64,000 nt of DNA from LMUY01 sp965276785 (GCA_965276785.1 OZ255629.1:3596001-3660000); one strand, 5' to 3'. Shown: positions 25,614 through 34,049, numbered from the stretch's first letter. Notes: generated from the letters alone by a model not told the origin. A program made the numbers and translations.

Positions 25614-27005
25614 TCACCGGCCCGGCTGGCTCAGCGCGTAGTCGCCGGTGCCGAACAGCCGGTTGCGCACTGCAAGGTAATAGGCGGTGTCATCGTACAG
25701 CGGGACGTTGAGGTTAAGGTCCTTGGCGGTCAGCCGCCCGACCGCGGAGGCCAGGCCGTAGGACGACGTGATCAGCGTCGCCAGGTTCTGCACCAGGGTG
25801 GAGCGGGACTGCAGCAGCGTCTGCTCGGCGTTCAGCACGTCCAGCGTGGTGCGGCTGCCGACGATGGCCTCGCGCTGGGTGCCTTCGAGCGCGATCTCGT
25901 TGGCGCGGACCGCGGCGCGGCTGCTCTCAATCGACGACCGGGCGGCCGCCAGTTGCTCGTACGAGGACAGCGCCATCTGGATCACCTGGCGCCGCGTGTC
26001 GTCCACCGTCTTGCGGGACTGTTGCTCGGTCTGCCGCGCCTGGCGCACGGCGGCATATTCGGCGCCGCCCTGATAGATTGGCACCGTGACCTGCACAACC
26101 GCAGCGACGCCCTTGCTTCTCGCAGCGATGAAAGACTGATTGTTAGACAGCGTTGCCGAGCCAACGGCATTGACCGTGGGCAGCAAGCCGGCATAGGCGG
26201 TGTCGACGGCGTCCTTGCTGGCCGCGGCATCGAACATGGTATAGATGAGAGTCGGATTGTTGGCCGCGGCAACTCGCGATGCCTCTGCCGCATCCTTCAG
26301 CGGTAAAGCGAGCGGCTGTGGCACCACCAGCTTGCCGGGCAGAAAGCCAACGTCCCGCTGGTAGGCGGCGCGCGCGGTTTGCAAATTGCCTTCGGCCGTC
26401 TCGCGGGTGGCGCGCGCACTCGCCAGCGCCGCCTCCGCCTGCGCTACGTCGGTGCGGGTGATTTCGCCGACGCGGAAGCGGTCGTTAGTCGCTTGCAATT
26501 GCTTGTTCAGCACCAACTCGTTGTTGACGTCGAGCTGCAGCAGTTGTTCGGCCTGGATGACGTTCGTGTAGTCCGTGACGACGTTGGTCAACACGTTCTC
26601 TTCGGTGGCGATCAGACGCCCGCGCTGGCTGAACACCCGGTTTTCCGCCGCATGGACGCCGGCTTCCGTGCGCCCGCCGCGATACAGCGGCTGGGTAATG
26701 TTTGCCTGCGCCAAGTAGTTGGGCTTGGTGTCCTGCACATAACCACCGGACCCCGCAGTCCGGTCCGCACCGTTCTGCGTCCCGTACTGCCCCGTCACCG
26801 ACACGGTTGGACGCCAGCCGGCCAGAGCTGCCGGCACCCCCTCGTCCACCGACCGCAAGGCTGCGCGCGCGGCGAGAAGGGTCGGGTTGGTCGAGTATGC
26901 GGCCGCCATCGCTTCCTGCAACGTATGCGGCTCGGTCTGCGCGTGGACGCCCGTGGCGCCGCACACCGCCAACAATCCCGCGAGCGTTGCCAATCGCCTA
27001 GCCAT
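25614..27005 (-). CDS. tolC: TolC family outer-membrane efflux protein
   Basis: 463 residues from ATG 27003-27005. A Sec signal peptide (ARRLATLAGLLAVCGATGVHA) precedes the mature start at QTEPHTLQEAM. Two repeats of the OEP fold (helical barrel plus beta strands) are seen: one begins with ALRSVDEGVPAALAGWRPTV, the other after the middle, with NQSFIAARSKGVAAVVQVTV. It forms the trimeric exit duct of type I secretion and RND efflux pumps. No inner-membrane pump gene is adjacent, so it probably serves several systems. The protein methyltransferase gene lies upstream in the same direction. Confidence 0.9.
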   Translation of the reverse strand: MARRLATLAGLLAVCGATGVHAQTEPHTLQEAMAAAYSTNPTLLAARAALRSVDEGVPAALAGWRPTVSVTGQYGTQNGADRTAGSGGYVQDTKPNYLAQANITQPLYRGGRTEAGVHAAENRVFSQRGRLIATEENVLTNVVTDYTNVIQAEQLLQLDVNNELVLNKQLQATNDRFRVGEITRTDVAQAEAALASARATRETAEGNLQTARAAYQRDVGFLPGKLVVPQPLALPLKDAAEASRVAAANNPTLIYTMFDAAASKDAVDTAYAGLLPTVNAVGSATLSNNQSFIAARSKGVAAVVQVTVPIYQGGAEYAAVRQARQTEQQSRKTVDDTRRQVIQMALSSYEQLAAARSSIESSRAAVRANEIALEGTQREAIVGSRTTLDVLNAEQTLLQSRSTLVQNLATLITSSYGLASAVGRLTAKDLNLNVPLYDDTAYYLAVRNRLFGTGDYALSQPGR

Positions 27006-27084
27006 AGACCAACCCCTCTCAGCTCGCCGGGAGTGTGACACAGAACGGCGGCTCGCGCCATCACGCGGGTGCGAGCAAAGCTTG

Positions 27085-27765
27085 CTAGAACACGAACCCG
27101 GCCGGGGCGCGGAGTTCCGGCAACAGCGGCGGGCTGCAATCGAACACCTCGCGAGTGCGCAAGCGCAGGGCTCCGCCCACACGCACCGGCTCTGCCAGCA
27201 CCGCCCGCCCGCTCACGCCCGCGGGCTCCATCACCACGGTGACCAATCGGCCGCTGGGCGCCAGTTGCGCCGCATAGGTTGGCGGGATGGCAGTCACCGC
27301 CCCTTCGACGAAAATCAGCTCCCAAGCCGGGTCGGCCGGCATGCCGGGCGCAAGCGGGCCATGCACCAGCCGTACGCCCGGCGCGTGACGCGGCAGGGTT
27401 CGCAGGGCGATGGCGAGAAGCGCCTCGTTTTCCTCCAGCGCGGTGATCTGCGCGCCGCACAGCGCCATCACCGCCGCGCCATAACCGGTCCCGGCCGCCA
27501 CCACGAGCGTGCGCTCCCCCGGACGGATCCGCGCCAATTGCACCAGGCGCGAGAGCACCATCGGCTCCATCAGCACCCGGCCGCCGCCGAGCGGAACATC
27601 CCCGTCCATATAGGCCAGCGCTGCTTGCGACGGCGGCACGAATTGCTCTCGCGGCAGGGTGCGCATCGCGTCGATCACGCGCGGGTCGGTGACGCGGTTG
27701 GGGCGAACCTGGCCATCCACCATGTTGCTGCGGGCGGCGCTAAAGTCGATCTGTGGCTGAGCCAT
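27085..27765 (-). CDS. pcm: Protein-L-isoaspartate O-methyltransferase family
   Basis: 226 residues from ATG 27763-27765. The opening IDFSAARSNMVDGQVRPNRV is the form found next to tolC in Rhodospirillales. The SAM-binding loop is LVVAAGTGYGAAVMALCG and the acidic residue follows in ITALEENEAL. PIMT enzymes methylate damaged isoaspartyl residues for repair. This short version, about 220 residues and with VAAGTGYG in place of the usual GTGSGY, is a divergent group whose substrate has not been shown in this lineage. It is transcribed toward tolC with a 79-base gap and diverges from tRNA-Cys. Confidence 0.83.
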   Translation of the reverse strand: MAQPQIDFSAARSNMVDGQVRPNRVTDPRVIDAMRTLPREQFVPPSQAALAYMDGDVPLGGGRVLMEPMVLSRLVQLARIRPGERTLVVAAGTGYGAAVMALCGAQITALEENEALLAIALRTLPRHAPGVRLVHGPLAPGMPADPAWELIFVEGAVTAIPPTYAAQLAPSGRLVTVVMEPAGVSGRAVLAEPVRVGGALRLRTREVFDCSPPLLPELRAPAGFVF

Positions 27766-27900
27766 GGGAGTTCCGGTTACGAGCGAGGCGTTATAGGAGC
27801 GCCTCCTCGACACGGGCAACCGCCTGGGTGATCCCCTGGCGCAATTCCGCAGGCTTGGCTATAGAAGAGTTATGCTCGCTGGCGAGATGTGCCGCGACGA

Positions 27901-27971
27901 GGTCCGGTGGCAGAGTGGTGATGCAGCGGACTGCAAATCCGCGTATGCCGGTTCGATTCCGGCCCGGACCT
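27901..27971 (+). tRNA. tRNA-Cys (GCA)
   Basis: The acceptor stem pairs GGTCCGG (27901-27907) with CCGGACC (27964-27970). The anticodon arm is GCGGA-CTGCAAA-TCCGC, anticodon GCA. The T arm is GCCGG-TTCGATT-CCGGC (27947-27963). The discriminator base is T at 27971, as expected for cysteine. CCA is not encoded. Confidence 0.96.
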
Positions 27972-28004
27972 TCAAAGCGAAACGCGCAATCGGACGGCCG
28001 CCCG

Positions 28005-28181
28005 TTAGCGGTGCGCTTCCGCGCCGCGCTCGCGGCAGGCCCAGTTATGCTCGTGCACCAAGCCATCCTCGTAGCCAACGATGTCGGGCTCGCTGACACG
28101 GTGGCCTTGCTGGGAGCGCTCGTTGTAAGATTGGCGGCCGTGCAGCTCCGGGTGGCTGCGGTCGATGTCGATCTGGTTCAT
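28005..28181 (-). CDS. 58-residue conserved-looking small protein
   Basis: Starts at ATG 28179-28181 with a strong AGAGGAG ribosome-binding site 7 bases upstream, and stops at TAA 28005. The protein is polar and acidic-to-neutral, beginning MNQIDIDRSHPELHGRQSYN and ending HNWACRERGAEAHR, with no membrane segment. I do not recognise a family. The good ribosome-binding site, the near-absence of rare codons and the balanced composition favour a real gene. It is convergent with tRNA-Cys and diverges from hemW. Confidence 0.62.
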   Translation of the reverse strand: MNQIDIDRSHPELHGRQSYNERSQQGHRVSEPDIVGYEDGLVHEHNWACRERGAEAHR

Positions 28182-28335
28182 GTCTGGTCTCCTCTGGCTG
28201 AGTGAAACATTGACATGTGAGCGCGCGATTTAAAGCCAATTTCGGTGCCGCCCAATGCAATCATGTGAAGCTACCCACAAGAGCTTCTCCACGACCGAAA
28301 AGGTTGTAAATCTCGCGCCGCAGATCAATACTGGT

Positions 28336-29490
28336 ATGGTGGCCGAACCGCTCGCACTCTACATCCATTGGCCGTTCTGCCTGGCGAAGTGCCCGTATTG
28401 CGACTTCAACAGCCACGTCCGCGAGGCGATCCCGCAGGCTCGGTTCGCAGCCGCCCTGCGAACGGAGCTCGCCTGGGAGGCGGCCCGGCTGGGGTCGCGC
28501 CGGCTGAACTCCATCTTCTTTGGCGGCGGTACACCCAGCCTGATGGCGCCAGAGACCGTGGCTGCGCTGATCGCCGACGCAAAGCGCTGGTTCCAACCGG
28601 CGCCGGACCTGGAAATCACCCTCGAGGCCAACCCCACCAGCGTGGAAGCCTGGCGCTTGCGCGAGTTCGCCGCGGCCGGCATCAACCGTTGTTCGCTCGG
28701 CGTACAAAGCCTGCGGGATGACCAACTGGCCTTCCTCGGCCGCCAGCACTCGGCCGCCGAGGCCATCCGTGCGCTTGAAACAGCGCGAGACATCTTCCCT
28801 CGGCTCTCGTTCGACCTGATTTATGCGCGCCCCCACCAAGCGCTGGCCGACTGGCGGACCGAGTTGGATCAGGCGCTCACCCTGGCAGCCGATCACTTGT
28901 CGCTCTATCAGCTTACGATCGAACCGGGCACCGCGTTCGAGGCGCTGCATCGCCGGGGCGAGCTGATACTGCCGGAGCTGGACGCCGCCGCAGAGCTTTA
29001 TACCGCCACGGTGGAGGCGGTTGCAGCCCACGGGCTGGCGCAGTACGAGGTTTCCAACTACGCCCGCCCAGGCCGTGAGAGCAGGCACAACCTGGCCTAT
29101 TGGCGCTACCGCGACTACGCCGGTATCGGCCCCGGCGCCCATGGCCGCGTCACGGTGGGCGGGAGCTTGGTCGCCACGCGGCGGCACCGCGCGCCCGAGC
29201 CTTGGGCGCAGCGAGTCGAGCGGCTAGGCCATGGCAGCACCGAAGAGGAGGCGCTGACGCCGGCCAATCGTGCCCGGGAACTGATGCTGATGGGATTGCG
29301 CCTATCCGAAGGCGTGGCGCTCGGCTGGCTGCAGGAACGGACAGGACTAAAGCTGAGCGACGTGGTTCACGCGGACATCCTGCAACGGGCAATCGATGCC
29401 GGTTACCTGCACCTGTCCGACGAGAGGCTACAGGCCACGAAGTCGGGCCTTCTGCGCCTGAATGCCTTGCTAGAAGCTTTACTCACATAA
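28336..29490 (+). CDS. hemW: HemW-like radical SAM protein (heme chaperone)
   Basis: 384 residues from ATG 28336; an upstream in-frame start at 28255 has no family support. The radical SAM cluster motif CX3CX2C is CLAKCPYC at residues 15-22. FFGGGTPSLM, LEANPTSVE and RCSLGVQSL follow, as in coproporphyrinogen III oxidase-like proteins. HemW binds heme and passes it to respiratory proteins; it lacks the extra cysteine of HemN. Its usual partner rdgB is not adjacent here. The C-terminal HemN_C domain (ELMLMGLRLSEGV) is present. Confidence 0.9.
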   Translation: MVAEPLALYIHWPFCLAKCPYCDFNSHVREAIPQARFAAALRTELAWEAARLGSRRLNSIFFGGGTPSLMAPETVAALIADAKRWFQPAPDLEITLEANPTSVEAWRLREFAAAGINRCSLGVQSLRDDQLAFLGRQHSAAEAIRALETARDIFPRLSFDLIYARPHQALADWRTELDQALTLAADHLSLYQLTIEPGTAFEALHRRGELILPELDAAAELYTATVEAVAAHGLAQYEVSNYARPGRESRHNLAYWRYRDYAGIGPGAHGRVTVGGSLVATRRHRAPEPWAQRVERLGHGSTEEEALTPANRARELMLMGLRLSEGVALGWLQERTGLKLSDVVHADILQRAIDAGYLHLSDERLQATKSGLLRLNALLEALLT

Positions 29491-29514
29491 CGCCCGAATT
29501 ATCGACCGCCCGCA

Positions 29515-29898
29515 TCAAACGGCGTCGGAACCAGGCCCTTCAAGGTGGAGCAACTGACGAACCACGGCAATCAGTTCCGAGGGCACAAATGGTTTGCTCA
29601 GCAAGACGTCGTTATCGCGCAACTTGACCTGATCGCGAGCTATATCTGGCCGTCCGGTGGTAAAGATGATAGGCACTTTCGGATAGCGGTCGCGAACCAG
29701 CGAAGCCACCGCAAAGCCATCGAGCGCGCCCGGCATGTGGACATCGGTGATGAGCATGGACAAACTAGCCTGGCCGGCGATCATGTCCGCAGCGGCATCG
29801 CCAGTGTCAGCCTCGCAGACTGTGAAACCGCGCTCAGTCAGTTCCTCCACCACAATCAGGCGGATCAGCGCTTCGTCTTCGACAACAAGAATGCACAC
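29515..29898 (-). CDS. Stand-alone response-regulator receiver domain
   Basis: 127 residues, receiver domain only. Acidic pocket VVEDEALIR, phosphoacceptor Asp52 in LITDVHMPG, conserved Thr in IIFTTGRPD and Lys102 in LLSKPFVPSEL. No output domain, so it acts by protein contact, like CheY or Spo0F. The pattern, with VEDE and TGRPD, is the single-domain type that accompanies hybrid or HWE kinases in alphaproteobacteria. It diverges from a small His-box protein 170 bases away, a likely partner. Confidence 0.88.
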   Translation of the reverse strand: MCILVVEDEALIRLIVVEELTERGFTVCEADTGDAAADMIAGQASLSMLITDVHMPGALDGFAVASLVRDRYPKVPIIFTTGRPDIARDQVKLRDNDVLLSKPFVPSELIAVVRQLLHLEGPGSDAV

Positions 29899-30068
29899 AG
29901 CCCAATCCTATGCACGAGCGTTGTGCGGCCAGCGGGTGAATTACGCACGTCACCAGATAGCTACGCCGGTCTTGCGGGTTCGACGCACCGGCAGAGACAA
30001 GCCGGGGACAAAAAATCGTCATCCGAACCATTCTATTTGACATCGGCTACATCACTTAGACGTGTAAC

Positions 30069-30320
30069 ATGATCGATGTGGACCCGCTCGATGAACACTT
30101 TCCCCGTCTGCCGCCCGGAATGAGTGCTGCCGACGCGACTCACGAGCTCAATAATCTGCTGACTGTGGTGCTCGGGAGCATGGAGCAACTGCAGCGTCAA
30201 GCGTTGGACGACCGTGGCAAGGCGCAGCTAGACCGCGCCCAAGCCGCGGTCGAACAGGCCAATAAGCTGCTACAGCAGATGATGGGGCCGCATGATTTAG
30301 ACAGTACGTCGACCCATTAG
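30069..30320 (+). CDS. Stand-alone histidine-kinase dimerization/phosphoacceptor-like helix-pair protein
   Basis: 83 residues. ATHELNNLLTVVLGSMEQLQ matches the H-box of sensor kinases (usual form SHDFNNLLTVVLGNLE), with His at residue 26. A second helix (KAQLDRAQAAVEQANKLLQQ) would complete the DHp hairpin. No ATP-binding N, G1 or G2 box is present in the gene or in the 300 bases after it, so it cannot phosphorylate itself. It could pass a phosphoryl group, as Spo0B or HPt proteins do, to the divergent receiver protein at 29515. Codon use and the closeness of the regulator support a real gene. Function is inference. Confidence 0.7.
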   Translation: MIDVDPLDEHFPRLPPGMSAADATHELNNLLTVVLGSMEQLQRQALDDRGKAQLDRAQAAVEQANKLLQQMMGPHDLDSTSTH

Positions 30321-30632
30321 AGGCAGACACCTGCAGCGACACATCTGACGCCCAAGGCTGGGGGCAGGGCCGGGGTGGAGAACTCCCGCATGCGCTATGA
30401 GCCGGACACGATCCGACGCTCGCCATTAGACTGGGGCAGCTCCGCCGCGAACCAGGTCATGCGCTAACCAACCCGCGTATCAGAGATGGATCAATCGTCG
30501 CTAAAGCGAGCCCCGCCTCCTGCCCCGGGCGGGAGCAAACGCCACACAACGCCGGCGTAAATCGGCGAACGGATCATCACGGCCTACGCTGTTGAAGACG
30601 GACATGAGAGAGCATCATCGGTACAGACGCGA
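30321..30632. other. 312-bp stretch without a recognisable gene
   Basis: Short reading frames only; none has a ribosome-binding site together with a recognisable protein. Inspected for a missing kinase ATP-binding domain and none found. There is a 7-base complementary pair near 30517-30531 (CCTGCCCCGGGCGGG). Nothing else identified. Confidence 0.4.
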
Positions 30633-30932
30633 TCAGCGACCGATAAGGATGCTCGCCAAATCAGGGCTAGCGGGGTAGCCCACAATGGCCTGGCCGTCAA
30701 TCAAGCCATAAGTGCGGCGTCGCGTAGGTGCGGACATGCGGCCAAGAGGCAGGCCGCGCTCTTCCGGCACCACGCCATTGCATCGCTCCAACGCCCAGGC
30801 CGATTGGGCTAAGCTGGCCCCGCTGCGGGCCTGGGCCATGCGCGCCAGGCCAAGGTTGAGGCCCTCGAGTAGCAGCCCGGCCAGGAGGGTTGAAGCCCCG
30901 CCGGCCAGCAAGGCATCACGCTGGAGGCTCAT
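30633..30932 (-). CDS. Hypothetical protein, 99 residues
   Basis: From ATG 30930-30932, or GTG 30953. The first half is helical and hydrophobic (LLAGGASTLLAGLLLEGLNL), possibly membrane-associated. The second half is polar, with a TYGLIDGQAIVGYP segment. No family recognised. The ribosome-binding site is weak (GGCAGG close to the ATG), so this may be a chance frame. Confidence 0.35.
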   Translation of the reverse strand: MSLQRDALLAGGASTLLAGLLLEGLNLGLARMAQARSGASLAQSAWALERCNGVVPEERGLPLGRMSAPTRRRTYGLIDGQAIVGYPASPDLASILIGR

Positions 30933-31027
30933 GACCTGCCGGCGCCATCTCACCGGTGACGCTGCGGAGCATGCGGCCTAAACCCTCCAACACCAGGTAA
31001 ATTTTAGCGCGCCGTGTGCCGCCAGGA

Positions 31028-31711
31028 TCAGTTGAAGTAGCGGAGATGGAGAAGGATGCGATGCCCCTCCGGAGTCATCCGGAACGCCGCATTGGTAAAG
31101 CGGGGCGGGCCAAAGGAGGGCAGTGCATCGTTCGAGAAGCCAACGCCTTCCTCAGGTATACCGAGTAACGTCCGCTTGATTTCCAAGCTGTCGTTCTCGT
31201 CCTGAAAGGCCTGAACAGCGTAGGTCCCAGTCGGCAGGCGGTCGACGACCGCAACAACGGTCCCGGTCTGCGCCGGGGCGCTGGCATGATACTGGCAATG
31301 TCTGCCCAAGAATGTGTCAGCCGTGCAAACCGCGATGAGGACGTGTCCACGGCCAGCCCGGACATTGGATACCACCACCTTGAGTTGGCCCAACGTCGAC
31401 TCCGAAGCCAGGGCAGGCGTGTACCAGGAAGCAGCGGCAAAGATGACAACAAACGCCGATGCGATGAAGACATCTTTTCGAACAGCGCGGCGCCGGTAGC
31501 ACAAGGGTCTCGGCAATAGCACGCTCAGGCATGCCAAAAGCGAAAGCGCTCCTGGCATGCCGAAGCTCAACCAGATCGCGCGGGTTGGAACGTCCAGATC
31601 AAGCCGGTCGGACAGCCAAATCAGGCTCCATGGCAAGCAAACTTCGGCAGCAAGAAAGCTGCCGAAGATAAAAAGCAGTTGATCGACATGTTGGGGCTTC
31701 ATCGAGACCAT
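31028..31711 (-). CDS. DUF2141 protein with N-terminal membrane region
   Basis: 227 residues from ATG 31709-31711 (ATG 31702 possible). The C-terminal 125 residues match DUF2141: LKVVVSNVRAGRGHVLIAVC, PTGTYAVQAFQDENDSLEI, GVGFSNDALPSFGPPRF. This is a periplasmic beta-sandwich family of unknown function. Usual members have only a signal peptide; here about 100 residues with three hydrophobic segments precede it (LLFIFGSFLAAEVCLPWSLI; LSFGMPGALSLLACLSVLLP; VFIASAFVVIFAAASWY). Either an unusual membrane-anchored form or a neighbouring membrane gene joined to it. 64 bases separate it from the DUF3313 gene upstream. Confidence 0.65.
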   Translation of the reverse strand: MVSMKPQHVDQLLFIFGSFLAAEVCLPWSLIWLSDRLDLDVPTRAIWLSFGMPGALSLLACLSVLLPRPLCYRRRAVRKDVFIASAFVVIFAAASWYTPALASESTLGQLKVVVSNVRAGRGHVLIAVCTADTFLGRHCQYHASAPAQTGTVVAVVDRLPTGTYAVQAFQDENDSLEIKRTLLGIPEEGVGFSNDALPSFGPPRFTNAAFRMTPEGHRILLHLRYFN

Positions 31712-31775
31712 CCAATCAAGACCGCGGGTTGTGCTCTGCTGGCGTCGCCCGCCGCCTGGCGGGCAAAGGCCAGGC

Positions 31776-32534
31776 TCAAGGGTTTGCGTTCGCGGCGAGG
31801 GTCTCGCGGCCGGAAGCAATCGCTGCGACCGGCTGCTCCGCTGGACTGATTGTCGCAGTCGTCGTGGCTCCCGAGGTGATCTCTTCATCCAGCAAGTCGG
31901 ACGCGAGTGAGAAAGCTCGCCGAGCATGGTTGTAGGCGACGTAGGAGCCGACGATGTTCCACGGCAAAGCGTTGTTGTAGGTCCCGATCTGGACAACCGG
32001 CTCGCGGGTTTGACCGTCGAGAACCTGCATCTCTTCGCTGGCGCCGCCTGCGGACGGTCGAAATAGACCGATACCGCCGAGGCCAATTTGAGCCGCCTGC
32101 ACAGGAACATTGACCCACCAAAGCGCACGCCGCGTGTTGGTAATTGCCGCACGCACCCGCAGCACTCCTGGGCCGGTCGGCTGGCCTGGTGCTGGATCTT
32201 CGATAACCGTGAACCGGCTGGCCAATTTCTTGGCGAGGTCATCATGAAACGTGGCCTGCAGCATGGCCTGGGTGTCGGCACTACGCTTGGGCGCGTCCTT
32301 GTCCGGCATCCACACCACGGGCTCAATGATGACTTTGCTGTAGTTCGCGGCCGAGAAGCCGGGTTTGACATAGATAGCGTCGAGCGTGTGATTGGGCTGC
32401 GGGCGCATCTGGTCGTAATTGGTCAGGAAACCGGTCTGGGTCAGGGCTTGGCCGGCACAAGCAGAAAGACCCAGCACACCGGCCAGAACCGCCATCCGGG
32501 ACAGATGACGGTTCACGTAAGCAACATTTATCAT
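31776..32534 (-). CDS. DUF3313 family outer-membrane lipoprotein
   Basis: 252 residues from ATG 32532-32534, with GGAG 6 bases upstream (GGAGAATGCC-ATG). The signal peptide ends in the lipobox LGLSAC; the cysteine would be lipidated. The family pattern is TGFLTNYDQM, YVKPGFSAANYSKVIIEPV, LRVRAAITNTR, LDGQTREPVVQI. DUF3313 proteins are periplasm-facing lipoproteins of unknown role. It probably forms an operon with the downstream DUF2141 gene. A TGTTCACTGAACA palindrome lies 59 bases upstream of its start, so a TetR-type repressor may once have controlled it. Confidence 0.8.
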   Translation of the reverse strand: MINVAYVNRHLSRMAVLAGVLGLSACAGQALTQTGFLTNYDQMRPQPNHTLDAIYVKPGFSAANYSKVIIEPVVWMPDKDAPKRSADTQAMLQATFHDDLAKKLASRFTVIEDPAPGQPTGPGVLRVRAAITNTRRALWWVNVPVQAAQIGLGGIGLFRPSAGGASEEMQVLDGQTREPVVQIGTYNNALPWNIVGSYVAYNHARRAFSLASDLLDEEITSGATTTATISPAEQPVAAIASGRETLAANANP

Positions 32535-32592
32535 GGCATTCTCCAATTACAGGATTGACCGCAGAGTCGCCGCGGCCATGTTCAACAGACAC

Positions 32593-32605
32593 TGTTCACT
32601 GAACA
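32593..32605. promoter_or_regulatory. Palindromic operator TGTTCACTGAACA
   Basis: Perfect 13-base palindrome with flanking half-site echoes (GTTCA 9 bases to the left, ACACTG on the right). The sequence resembles operators of AcrR/TtgR-like TetR repressors. It sits between the minus-strand DUF3313 lipoprotein gene and the plus-strand TetR pseudogene, the normal place for a shared operator. Confidence 0.6.
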
Positions 32606-32787
32606 CTGATGCTCGATTATGGATGTTCCAGCCGGCTGTCAAGGGGCTCGCCGGAAAGTAGAAGCTGGGTTTGATCGCCTCCCCTCTGCAATGCAGCGCA
32701 ACGCGCGCCATCAGGAGTGGCGATCACTGAGCGATGATTATAAAACGGGTTTGAGGCGACTAACGCCTCCTCTGTGTTTCTGGAGCA

Positions 32788-33124
32788 ATGGCTGTGAAGC
32801 AATCAGCGGCCCCACGAGATACTCGCGGCGGCGCGCGGGCTCTGCCTGGAGAACGGCTTTGAGAACGTCTCCACCAGGTAGATGGCTTAACGGGTCGGCA
32901 TCTCGCAGACCGCTCTGTACGTCTATTTCAAGAACAAGGAGGAGATGCTGGACGCACTTGTCGCGGCGGCCTTCCGCAAGCTTGGCGCGGCTTGCGACAA
33001 GGTCGACCTGAAGGGCGGCGACCCGGCGGAGGCGCTACAGGCGGGCATGCTCGGATATATTCGACTTGGCTTGAGCAATCCCGATGAGTACAGAACCGCT
33101 TTCTCTTTGCGAACCGCATGTTGA
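32788..33124 (+). pseudogene. TetR family regulator pseudogene
   Basis: Begins at ATG 32788 (MAVKQSAAPR) behind a GGAG site, then shifts by one base near 32811 to HEILAAARGLCLENGFENVS. It then meets TAG at 32879 and TAA at 32888 and reads on as RVGISQTALYVYFKNKEEML, the TetR recognition helix. It ends at TGA 33122, after SLRTAC, too early for the ligand-binding domain. The two stops stand where the family has Gln (STRQIAQRVG), each needing only a C-to-T change. Three or more lesions make this a true pseudogene. Confidence 0.82.
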
Positions 33125-33191
33125 CGTCACCTCCCGTCAAACGACAAGTGGCGACGGTTTTTCAGCAGCCTGCCAGTACGGGAGAACGCCG

Positions 33192-34049
33192 CTACTCCGT
33201 CGCGAGCGCCAGCGCCCTGGCGTAGACGATCCGCCGCGGGAGGCCGGTGGCGGCCGCCACGGCGGCAGCGGCATCCTTCACGCTCAGGCGTTCCAGCGCC
33301 GATAACAGACGTGCATCCAGCACCGCCGCGTCGGGAGCGTCGGCGGGCGCCGGGCCGAGCAGCACGGTGATCTCGCCACGCGGCTCTGCCGCCGCATAAT
33401 GCGCCGCCAGCGACGCCAAGCTGGCTCGCCGCACCTCTTCGAACCGTTTGGTCAGCTCCCGCGCCACCGCGGCCGGGCGATCGCCGAACACATGCAGCAG
33501 GTCCTGCAGCATCGCGGCAAGCCGGTGCGGCGCCTCGTACCAAATGGCGGTGGCGGCCAAACCGGCCTGCTCGGCCGCAAGCAAGTTGCCGAACGCGGTG
33601 CGGCGCGCGGCGGAGCGGGGCGGTGGGAAGCCGAGGAATAGGAACGGCTGCGGCGGCAACCCACTCAGCGTCAGCGCCATCACCGCCGCATTCGCACCCG
33701 GCACCGCGCCCACCCGCAGCCCCGCCGCTAACGCCGCCCGCACCAGGCGAAACCCAGGGTCACTCACCACTGGCGTACCGGCGTCTGACACCAGGGCGAC
33801 GCGCCGGCCCGCCCGCAACGCATCGAGCAAGGCGGGGGTACGCTCGTCCTCGTTGTGGTCGTGCAGCGGCGAGGTGGCGGCAGTGATGCCAAAATGCGCC
33901 AGCAAACGCCCAGTCACCCTGGTATCTTCGCACAGCACCAGATCTGCGCCGCGCAACGCCTCCAGCGCCCGGGTGCTGACATCGCCGAGGTTGCCGATGG
34001 GCGTGGAAACCAGCACAAGCTCCCCCGCAACAGGGTCCGCCGCAGTCAT
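33192..34049 (-). CDS. rsmI: 16S rRNA (cytidine1402-2'-O)-methyltransferase
   Basis: 285 residues from ATG 34047-34049. A tetrapyrrole-methylase-fold enzyme that methylates the ribose of C1402 in 16S rRNA. Motifs: LVLVSTPIGNLGDVSTRALE, CEDTRVTGRLL, HDHNEDER, VALVSDAGTPVVSDPG, VGAVPGANAAVMAL, and the C-terminal KDAAAAVAAATGLPRRIVYA. It diverges from the LpoA-like lipoprotein gene with only 16 bases between start codons, the same pairing as yraL/yraM in E. coli. Any in-frame upstream extension is spurious. Confidence 0.93.
   Translation of the reverse strand: MTAADPVAGELVLVSTPIGNLGDVSTRALEALRGADLVLCEDTRVTGRLLAHFGITAATSPLHDHNEDERTPALLDALRAGRRVALVSDAGTPVVSDPGFRLVRAALAAGLRVGAVPGANAAVMALTLSGLPPQPFLFLGFPPPRSAARRTAFGNLLAAEQAGLAATAIWYEAPHRLAAMLQDLLHVFGDRPAAVARELTKRFEEVRRASLASLAAHYAAAEPRGEITVLLGPAPADAPDAAVLDARLLSALERLSVKDAAAAVAAATGLPRRIVYARALALATE

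Noticed and set aside
26379..27038. Long plus-strand frame opposite tolC
   Set aside because: Mirror of the tolC codons; no domain and no start signal.
27791..28099. 103-codon minus-strand frame covering tRNA-Cys
   Set aside because: It runs across the whole tRNA and has no ribosome-binding site or recognisable domain; a shadow of the tRNA region.
30037..30065. TTGACA as a promoter for the His-box gene
   Set aside because: At 17 bases spacing the -10 would fall at 30060, on top of the start codon at 30069, and the hexamer does not match.
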